Positions 8,915-18,100 of a DNA stretch of 64,000 bases are shown here, in pieces. A program made the translations under genes and the position numbers. The notes beneath the pieces are model-generated. The model made no database searches and was not told where the DNA came from. It saw only the letters and a program-made list of their open reading frames with translations. How positions within the stretch are numbered: position 1 is the first letter of the stretch; each line of letters opens with the position of its first letter. This DNA comes from Oryzias latipes (lineage: Eukaryota; Chordata; Actinopteri; Beloniformes; Adrianichthyidae): the NCBI RefSeq assembly GCF_002234675.1, contig NC_019866.2:19637311-19701310 (forward strand). The letters run 5' to 3'.

Positions 8915-9417
8915 ATTGCACCTATATCTGCTCCGCCAGACGGACACATTAACGAGAATATCAGTTTTGTACATTTTTTCGTTCTGTTAACTATATTATT
9001 TGTGAGGATGAATTGCACAACATGCCAATATTACAGAACATGTTTCACTTTTCTTTTTGCAAATAAGTGTTCATTTGAATTTCTGTTGTAATTTTCGTTT
9101 GATTTTTTTGTTTGTTACACTGCTGATCGATCCAACAGGTGTTCGTGTAGGTTGCTAATTGTAAGACTTGCTTTGTGAAGTCTTCATGTTATTTATGAGA
9201 GGCAGTATTGTCATTTTCACTTTCACGTGTTTCTTCCATCTGCCGACGGTGTCGCCGTTTCTCATTTCACCCATTTTTGTGCATACGCCTGGGTCAGAGC
9301 TTGCCTGAAGGACCGCACATTTTCCCGTCAAGTTTGCTTTTTATAAATATCAATTATTGCGTAGAGAGTGGCGTACGCCTTCTTTTGTGTGTACGCAACG
9401 TTTACAAATGAGGCCCC

Positions 9418-9506
9418 TAGTTTTTTCAAAACTGGAGTAATAGAGGCGATTTTGAGAGGATGTGGAACAGTACCGGACATAAGAGAGGAATGAATAATGT
9501 TGGTTA
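9418..9506 (-). pseudogene. antisense LINE piece between Harbinger and solo LTR
   Basis: The minus-strand reading is TNIIHSSLMSGTVPH followed by KIAPITPVLKK, the start of a Rex1/L2-type reverse-transcriptase domain. It continues the LINE reading at 10058 and is continued at 4573, so two later insertions cut one LINE. Confidence 0.78.
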
Positions 9507-10057
9507 TGTCATGGTGCCTCTGTCAGACTCCTCCCCCTCTCTCCTCTCTGCTTGGTTCCTGATTATTCCCAGCTGCTTCCACTCACCTCATCGCCACACC
9601 TGCCTTCTAAAGGAGCTCCAAGATCTTCATTCAACGCCAGTCCGTTGCCCCTGATGGTGCATATTTGGCCTCACGTCAAGTTCACGCTTTGTTGCCTTGC
9701 CTTAAGCCAAGTAATTAACATATGCTGTCTTACCTGTCTCCAGGAAACCTCAGCCACGAGTGGTCACCCACAGCAGCCGTAATCCGGAATCCTTTTCTGG
9801 TCTGTTCCCTCCATCCTCACCACGAGCCTCTGCCGAACCAGCTGCCTCACGAGACGGACCCACGCTGCCGACTCCAGACCCGAACGAGCAGATCCACCAG
9901 TGACGCCACGAGCCGCAGTTACATTCTCGGACCTCCAGTAACTGTTACCTACCTGTCTGGCCATCATATTAAATCCACCTTCTCGCCAAGACATCTCTGT
10001 CCTGTGTCTCATTCCGGGTTTCAGCATCTGGGTCTCAGTCGTTCTATAGCCATGACA
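9507..10057. repeat. solo LTR
   Basis: The 551-bp segment starts TGTCATGG and ends CCATGACA and is flanked by ggtta on both sides (9502-9506 and 10058-10062). Matching TG...CA ends, mirrored terminal bases and a 5-bp duplication indicate a single LTR left after LTR-LTR recombination. No internal region is present. The LTR has no evident relation to the TGTTACGG family nearby. Confidence 0.88.
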
Positions 10058-11170
10058 GGTTATAGATGGCAGAAGAGAAAGAAGACAGTATTTAACAAGA
10101 GATATGGGAATTGGATCGAGTTGACAGGTGGAGGGTTTAGAGTTGATGATGATGTCATAAATGGTTAGGACAGAATGAAGGGCAAAGCTTGAAAAGGATG
10201 TCAAAACCGAGAAAGGAGTGAAGGTGTCCACTCCAGAGACTGCAGGAACTGCAGCCCGGCTTGTGAGGTGTTGATGGATGGTGGTAATCTTCGAATCAAA
10301 GAAGGAAATTAGAGCATTGAAAAAATCAGGTGAAAAGAGATGATTAGGCAGAGAATCAGGTTTTTTTTTTGTTATGTTGGAGAGAAGTGAGTAAAGGGTG
10401 CTAGAGCTATGTCGGTTTGAGTGGATCCGGCCAGAGTAATAGGAAGTTTTAGCAGATGCTACGGAATCTTTATAGAGGATAATGTGATTTTTATACATGT
10501 CCTTATGAATTGAGAGTCCAGTTTTATTTTGAATTCTTTCCAGCTTTGAGCTGGCGTAGTGCGGGTGTAAACCAGGGTGCAGAGAGGGTGAAGGAAACTA
10601 GTCTTGTTTTGAGGGGTGCATCTAAACATGATAAAAAGTCTTTGGTGAGACGATTATTACAATTGTCCATTTGAAAATTAAAATAGCCTAGAATAATAAT
10701 GTTCTGAGATTGTGAAGTGAAATGGGTCAAGAGATGCGAAAAGTAATTCAGAAAAACCTTATTGTGTTTGGGTGGACGGTAAACCGTGGCAACTATGTTG
10801 GGGGCGGGTCGAGGAAGAAGTAACCCAGTATATTCAAATGAGCAGTACGCAGGAGCAAACACAGAAAGGACTTTCCAGGACTCACTGTGAATCATCAGGA
10901 CACCACCACCTTATGCACATGTGCGCGGCTGGTGTACACAAATCCTGGTGGAGTCTCCTCGTTAAGTGCGGTGAAATCCCCAGGTTGCTGCCAAGTCTCT
11001 GTGAGGCAAAGAAAGTCCAGCTTTTGGTCAACAAGAATGTCCTGGACCAGCTGGGCAGTGTTGTTGAGCGAGCGGATGTTGAGGAAGTTTATCCAGTAGG
11101 GTGGGTACTGTAGCACCAGGAAAACAATGAGTGGTTGCATTCAAAACTCTACAGCGCCTAATAATTGAGT
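10058..11170 (-). pseudogene. antisense Rex1/L2-like LINE, endonuclease and linker
   Basis: On the minus strand NFLNIRSLNNTAQLVQDIL and LDFLCLTETWQQPGDF open the endonuclease near 11085-10960. VATVYRPPKH and IIILGYFNF follow near 10800-10690. The reading then jumps from FLSCLD to APWFTPALRQLK, so the C-terminal third of the endonuclease has been deleted. The linker (SYYSGRIHSN, PDFFNALISFF, STCQLDPIPISLVKYC) leads up to the reverse transcriptase. Frames shift between segments. With the pieces at 9418-9506 and 4552-4573 it forms one LINE broken by a Harbinger and a solo LTR. Confidence 0.82.
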
Positions 11171-11180
11171 CTCCTACAGG

Positions 11181-11577
11181 GGGGTATTCCAGAAAGCAGG
11201 TTATGCTAGCTCCCACAGTAAGTTTGAGTTTAAGTTTTTGCACCATGAGTGAGAGGCAGGGAGAGGATGGTGAGTTTATATAGCAACACTACAGTTGAGT
11301 ACTCTAACGACAATGTTGGAAAATTCCTAAATGAAAATATACAGTAAGAGCATATGATGTCGTATAATCCTCATACGGCGTCATTAATCTCCGACTCTGT
11401 CTCACTGAAGTGTAGCGCTCTCTTTTTTTCTCCACGCCTTTCCATGGTGACTCCAGAAATCGGCGATCCATTGAGAATGTCTTTATGTACTTGACGTGCA
11501 CATGCATTAACCCAGGGTTACCAAGTCGAGGGTAATTACGCCAACTCATATCCGGTCTTTTGGAACCGACATACCCC
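11181..11577. mobile_element. small inverted-repeat element (possible Harbinger-type MITE)
   Basis: The left end reads ggggtattccagaaagcagg. The right end, reverse-complemented, reads ggggtatgtcggttcc. The shared GGGGTAT terminus and the non-coding length of about 400 bp suggest a MITE. The GGGGTATTCCAGAAAGCAGG end resembles Harbinger-type termini I know from fish. The target duplication is not clear. Confidence 0.5.
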
Positions 11578-11579
11578 GA

Positions 11580-12938
11580 GTAAGCAAGTTCAGGCGGATT
11601 TCAGCCAGAGTTCAGGCTTAGAGTCAGGGTAGTTTAAACTAAGGTGTATTGGCAAGAGTCTGGCAATGTGATACATATCCCGATATTTTACCGAAACATA
11701 ATTCCTTTCTGTTTTTTTTAAATATGACTTTGAAAAACTCAACCTGAATTTTAATGTCTTCCACTGTAATAAAATGGTCAAATTCAGTTTATTTAATGAT
11801 CACAATGTTAAGCACTGCAATTGTATCTCATTCATAAGTTGCCTTTACCAAAGCAAATTCATAGTGCTTTTATTTTGGAAAGTTAAAATATATAAAGGGA
11901 ACAGTCAACAGTGTCTGCAATGCAAATTGCAAAAAAAAATATTTTTCAGTGTAAGAAAAAACAAATAATGAATGAGCCTGTTTATTGCTGTTTATTTTCA
12001 ATATTGCTTAATGTAGCTTCTAGTGCTAGTGCTTTTAAACAGTTTGGGAGCCTGAATGGTGCTACAAAAATAAAGGGTGGGGTGGGGGGGACACACTGAT
12101 TTTTTTCCAGAAACAATAAACTGTGATGATGAGGCAGCATGACAGAAAGAAGGAAAGTTGCTTTAATGTGAGAAAAAAGTGGCTTTGTTTACATATCTGC
12201 TCTGCTGCACCTGCAGCCACGCTTCTCACACACGGAAGTAACTGGTAACGCTCCTCGCCACGATCTGACGATGTCGGCCTTTTTTCAGAGCGTTGTACAC
12301 ATCCCTTTAATCCAACAGGTTGCTAAACTAGAATCTGTTGCTGGGAGGTTCTGCAGAACTTTGGCCCGCTTTGCAGATAGCATTTTAGCAGATGCTAAGC
12401 ACATTGGCCACTGCCGTGCTTCACTCGTATTAATCTGAACCACTAAAAAGCACAGCAATCCACGTTTTTATATTGTCGTGCTGTGGTTTCCCGGTGATGG
12501 CGATTGTGCAACTCTTCAGGACGTGCGTGGGGAGGGAAATCACTGCACACGACAAGCACTCTTTGCTCAGAAACTTTTACTCGTCTTGAGCAGGTAAGTA
12601 CAGATAATGCTTTTTAACAGCAACAGGCTTGCAATATTTGCTCAGGCTCTTGCTTGGGCACAGAACAGCGGAGAGACCTGTCCATGCGATGAGCGTGAAC
12701 ACCAACTGAAAACTCATCTTGTTACCCACAACTTAATCTGAACTCCAAGTATCGCGTTACTTCTTAACCAATAAGAATAGGCTGACAGGGGGTTATCCTA
12801 TGTTGAAGTAACTGCCTTTCAATATCTTACTGGCAGCAACATGGCTAAGAGTTTCTGTTTGGTATCCATTCCAAGTAAAAACAAAGTAGTTCATGTCTCA
12901 TAACAACAGAACAAGCTGCCTCTAGCTGCAGTCTTCTC
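11580..12938. other. unassigned AT-rich sequence
   Basis: No coding region is supported. A seven-G run occurs near 12080. Nothing else diagnostic was seen. Confidence 0.4.
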
Positions 12939-13182
12939 CTGTGTCCGAATTTCCGCCCTAACCCCTATATAGTGCATTATATAGTGCGGTCGCTATTTTG
13001 TAAAGCTGTCCGAATCTACAGTTCAAAAATCGTGTGCACTACAAATTTCCCAGAAGTCTCTACGAAAAACCAGTGTGGATCGATGCTCACTTGATTGGCG
13101 AATATTGACCAGAATGCACTGCATTCGGACCAGAATGCAATGCGTATGAGCCACAATGCATTGCGTTTGAATTATTCGAAAA

Positions 13183-13221
13183 TGGCGGACGGTTGCGCAA
13201 GGAAGACAACCGAAACATGTA
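13183..13221 (+). pseudogene. possible first exon of the Harbinger accessory gene
   Basis: ATG at 13183 (in aaaatggcg) opens a short frame reading MADGCARKTTET. It runs into gtaagt, a consensus splice donor, at about 13219. Its position just inside the left inverted repeat fits the Myb/SANT-like accessory gene of a Harbinger element. The core domain is not visible, so the call is tentative. Confidence 0.3.
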
Positions 13222-13487
13222 AGTATATTAAAAAGTGTCAAGTATCTGTTGTAAAATATATTTATAGATACGTAAGATGATGTGTGTAATATGTTATATT
13301 CCTCAATCGACAACCTACATTGTTTTGAAACTCATCAATTTCGGTAAAGCTAAAGCTAACGCTAACGCCGCGAATTAGTGCCGAAGGGTAAAAACAAACA
13401 CTAGATATTACATCAAAAAGCAGTGACTTCTAAACGTATTCATAAGTTATTAACACATATTTTAAATGTGTTTATATATGTAGGGAC

Positions 13488-14281
13488 TGAAGGAATTTTA
13501 TATCTTTGTGGTCCTCATTTCTCCTAGGCTTTTATCTTATCTTTATTTCATTGAAGGTTTTCTTACTGGTTTACTTTGTGAGGTTACCATACTTTGAATT
13601 TCAAAGGGGCTTCCTGAACATCGCATATGTAAAGAGGTTGTGATGCTGGAGTTTCGAACTCATCCCCTTCAGGAGAAAACGGTCTTTGATCTTCTGAGGC
13701 CATTTGGTTGTAGGTCTGACTTGGATCATAAATCAATCATCTCAATCCCTGGGAACCGCCACAGGCATCTGCTCACGTGTGGGGAACAAAGGTGTATTGT
13801 CTACTGGATGCTAGAAGGATCCGGCCACATGGGGGGGACCACCTGATGAGCCATTTGGTTGCGGGACCATGTCAGTCTGGGAGGTGACTTCAGACGCGGG
13901 AAACGGATGCTGACTCCTAACATGGACTGACAGAAGTAGGCAGGCTCCCTGCCAGCCAATCCGAGCGTCCAGAGGAGGAGTCTGCTGTGTTACGAAGGAG
14001 GAGGCTGAAACCGAGATGTTAAAACAGCTGGACGGAGGAACTTTCGTTGTTCCCAAAAGGCTGACACGTTAAGACGTTTGTAATTTGGCGCTGTGCAAGC
14101 TCTGAAACTTTGGGAAACCGGATATCTGTTATATTTTGTTTTACTCTGTTTTAGAAATATTGTTAGGGAAATAAATGTGTTACTCTTTAATCCGGCCGAG
14201 TTCCGTGGTTTCTCCTTCTCGACTTTATTGAACATGCAACAAGGCAAGTAATCTCAAGGCGACAGATTATTACTTCCAACA
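13488..14281 (+). repeat. 5' LTR of the endogenous retrovirus
   Basis: The 794-bp repeat begins TGAAGGAATTTT and ends TTACTTCCAACA. It contains aaataaatgtgtt near its end (about 14170), a candidate polyadenylation signal. The 3' LTR has a 9-bp segment (within ggacgccatgc) that this copy lacks near 13983. Confidence 0.93.
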
Positions 14282-14283
14282 TT

Positions 14284-14303
14284 TTTGGTGACCCTGACCG
14301 TGA
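14284..14303 (+). promoter_or_regulatory. candidate retroviral primer-binding site
   Basis: Three or four bases after the 5' LTR the sequence reads TGGTGACCCTGACCGTG. The leading TGG matches the CCA end of a tRNA primer, in the standard position. I could not assign the cognate tRNA. Confidence 0.6.
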
Positions 14304-14925
14304 AAGGTAGGGAAGGAACGCGGAATCGCAACGCGGATTAGACCGGTTGAACCGGAACATAGTGGTTTATAACGAGATCTCTGAGACTTTCGGCGAAAGG
14401 TCGGTGACGCTCCCCCCTCACGTGGTCGATTTCCCTCGGGGCCCCATCATCAACAAGGTAAGCAGGAACCTGTTCATAAATTCTGCATATTGACAAGGTT
14501 ATTCTCTTAGTGAATAACTAAAAATTGTGGGGAAGTGGATTGTGTGAGCGGCATAGCGCACCCAAATAAGTTTGGTGGGTTCACCCTCCCTTGAACAGCG
14601 GATTGGACGGGAGCAAATTATACACTTTGGACGGCTGCAAATTGATGAATATTGATTGAATATAAGCAAATTATAAAGGTCTTGCGTCTGTTCAGCCTGT
14701 GCACATTTGATCGGGAGCAAATTGGGAGCTTGTGATATTTGGAAATCAGCAAATTTAGTAGGTTTGCGTCTGTTTACCCTGGTACGAAATCCCGTACAAA
14801 AAACATTGTTACTATAGGAACTAATTTTGCGCGTTTTAGGATTTTCGGAAACACCAGGAGGGCAGCGAACCTTCACAAATTATTTTTAATGCGGAGAGAA
14901 ACCACAGAGAGATTCACAATAAAAA

Positions 14926-15074
14926 TGAAAGGTGCACTAGACAGAAAATATGAGGAAACCGGTGTATTTTGTTTTGACGACAGACCACGTGACGAGGACA
15001 ATAGCGGTGACGGTGACTTGAATGATGCTGAATGGGCGAGAATGTATGAGATTTTGGAAAGCCAGGTGGAATAG
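14926..15074 (+). other. short open frame upstream of gag-pol
   Basis: ATG at 14926 opens an acidic frame of about 49 codons (includes EETGVFCFDD and NDAEWARMYEILES) ending in TAG at 15072-15074, shortly before the gag-pol frame but in a different register. It may be the original N-terminal part of gag separated by a frame change, or a leader peptide. I cannot decide between these. Confidence 0.4.
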
Positions 15075-15127
15075 AGAAGAGTAAGAGGGAGAAGGAGAGA
15101 GTGAAATTGCGTGATGTGTGGGTTCAG

Positions 15128-18100
15128 ATGGATTTGAAACGGACTGGAAGTTGGTTGACATTTAGTCAGCAGTTACGAAAGAATGAGGATTGTGTGATGA
15201 AACAGGTTCGGGAGTTGGAGGTGAAGGTAAAAGAAGGATCATGGATGGGAAGGATAGGAACTAAACGGAGACACAAGGAAGCTGATGAAATTAGACGCGT
15301 GATTCATCAGTTAACTCTAGCTGCTACAGCATTAGCTGTGGTAAAGGCGGAGCAGGAGAGTCATGAATCTACTGTGACGCCATCTTCCCCCCTAGCCCCC
15401 CTCCCTCTTTACCCTCCCCTTCCAGTAGGGACTGAAACCCCTCCGGTTGATTTCCCCCCTCCTTATGCTTCACAAAACATGTACCCGATGTTGAAAATTT
15501 GTGGTGAAGTTGCTTGTGACATGGATGAAGATTTAACCCCTGAGGAAAAACAGCATGTAGCCCTCATGCTGCGGGAGAGACGATCCAAAAGGGGTGACAA
15601 AGGAGAAGACCTCCCCCGAGATCTCATGAATCCTCAGCCAGAAACCCCCTCTGGGCCATGGGTAAGTTATGCAGGCGCATGCGCTTATCCTGACTCTAAC
15701 AGTCCTCCAGTCTCACAGGTAGGAGCTGAGACACCAGTGATTGACCCTCAGGTCCAACAGATCCTGCAAGCATATGAGAACCGCACTGTGCATCTTGAGA
15801 ATGCATTGCAGCGCCTGGCAGGTCAGTATCAATCACCAGCTGAATTAAAAAAATGTCAAAGGTTGATATTTTCAGACCAGAAAGGCGACAAATCTGAGGA
15901 GGAGGAGGAGGAGGAGGATGAAGACTCTCCATGCAGAACACGTGTCCCTGTCACCAATCAGGATTTGACGCAGGTAAGTAGACTACAATACAATTTAAGA
16001 CCCAGAAAAGGTAAGAAAGGTGGGGACTCAAAACACATGTTTCCTATGATAGCGACGGGAGCTGGTGTGCCTATTTATCAGCCCCTTCCGCTTAAGGATG
16101 TGTCGACACTTGGTGAACGTTTGCCACGTGTGGCGAATGGTGGACGTAACTTCCTCCAGCAATTATGTACAGTTATGCAGGGTCATGTTCCCTGTATGGG
16201 TGATTTGAGACAGATTTTGGGCATAACAGCAACAATTACTGAGATCCAGTCTATAGAACAGCGTGCAGGTGTGCAGGACCTCCCGGACTCCACTCTTTTA
16301 GTGGAGGTCCAAGGTCCAGTTTTTAATACCATCAGAGAACTTTTTCCAGATCCACAGACTACAGCTCCATCCTGTTTCCCCTTCGCAGGTAAGGACCCCA
16401 ACACATTTTACTCAGAGTGCGTCCAGAAATGGACAGACAGCACGGGCAGGGATCCCAGCCTGTCACCTCCTGAGACAGTCATGTTTAGGACGGCAATCCT
16501 GGCAGGATTGCCTCAGGATGTGCAGGATTCATTAAAAGCAGACCCAGACTTGATGGCGAGTGATGAGGGTCGTTTCAAAAGACATTTGGGTTATCATTGC
16601 AAAGCACATTTGGATAAAAAGGACAAAGCGGAGGGAGAGATTGAACAGCTAAAAACACAGTTATTAAAACTCCAACTAGCACAGGCTCGTAAAGAATCCA
16701 CTCAGGATAAACAAGATAAAAAGGAGGTTAAAAAAGAAAATAACATGATGAGTCAAATATCCCCAGAACCAGCAGCGATTATGTGGCAGGCGCCGGTCTA
16801 CAGAGACCGAGGGAGGAGAAGAGGTACGTATCCTGGGAGACGTGGACCACCCAGGGGACCCCCGCCTGCAGCAGCTGGAGAAGAATGCTACAACTGTGGC
16901 GCTCTGGTTCATTGGGCACATGCCTGTCCACACAGAGGTACCCAACAGCAGCATACACAGTCCAGAGGCAGGGAGCGTGGCGGACACTCACGGCCGCTCC
17001 AAGCCCCTCCTCCACCTTGGCAGGGACCACTTGGTGATGCAGGAGCCATGGTCCCTTTCAAACTCAGAGGTAATCATATGATCTTGTCTTTGAAGCCATA
17101 TTTCCCGCCTCCAGATGAGCTGCACTGCACAATTTATTACGACAGAGAGGATGATCAACTATATCAGGAAGCATTTCATCAGGTTGAAGGCCACACGTGG
17201 CATTTAACCTCCACTGATATATATATTGGCCCGGAGGGTGTAGCAGCTCATTGTATATTATCACACACACAAATGCAATGGTATCGGATGTCAGACACAG
17301 CGGTGCCACACATATCATTAGCATTATCCCCTGGTCATGAGGCTCGGCAACTCGGACCCATGACTAAGAGGGGCGTGAACAACACAGACTGGCAGGATTG
17401 TGCTCATTCAGGTGTCCAATTTTCTCCATCTACAAAAATGTACAGAATAACTTTGCCTTTGACTACTAACTCCTCAATACTGGAGCATGTATGCATTGCC
17501 AGACATCATGGCAGGGAGAAGACGGATCATGAAGATGCAGAGGGGTTATTAAAAACGCTCCCTGAGTCTTTATGGTCTGTCGGTCCATTTGATGTCGGTT
17601 TATGCTCCACCATTCCCCCGGTGGAGATTCAGATAACTGCAGGAGCCAAGGTGTTCAGACCACAATACCGCTGGGTGAAGGATGCAGATGAAGGGATGGA
17701 GGACACTTTGACTGGTTTGTGGAAATCTGGTGTTATTGAGCATTTGCAGTCGTCATGGTGTACTCCTTTGCGACCGGTTTTGAAAGCAGATGGTGAAACA
17801 TATCGAATGGCACATGATTTAAGGGCTGTGAATGATGTCACCATTACTCCAGTCCTTCCTGTGCCTGATCCACATCGCATGCTGTCAACTTTAACCCCAC
17901 AATGTGTGTGGTTCACTGCTATTGATTTAGCAAATGCTTTCTTTTGTATTCCGTTACATGAGAACAGCAGACATCTATTTGCATTTCAATATAAGGGCGT
18001 CCGCTTGCAGTACACTCGCTTGCCAAAAGGCTTTAAAAACTCTCCTGGCATTTTCAATCAGTGTTTGAAATCTTGTCTACAGGATTTTGAGCTGCCAGAA

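Larger units (their letters stand above)
4574..9416. mobile_element. PIF/Harbinger DNA transposon, internally deleted and invaded
   Basis: Both ends carry the same terminal inverted repeat: gggcctcatttataaa at the left, and on the right tttacaaatgaggccc. gcgtac motifs recur subterminally at both ends. Flanking trinucleotides are ctg (4571-4573) and cta (9417-9419), consistent with a 3-bp CWG duplication with one substitution. Inside are a Myb/SANT-like DNA-binding protein gene on the plus strand and the start of a HARBI1-type transposase on the minus strand, the usual two-gene arrangement of this superfamily. The catalytic part of the transposase is missing. An LTR retrotransposon split the Myb gene, and part of the element is now present twice. 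Confidence 0.88.

Noticed and set aside
13616..14056. Open frames inside both retroviral LTRs
   Set aside because: They are duplicated with the LTRs, lack domain motifs and differ in length between copies because of the 9-bp indel.
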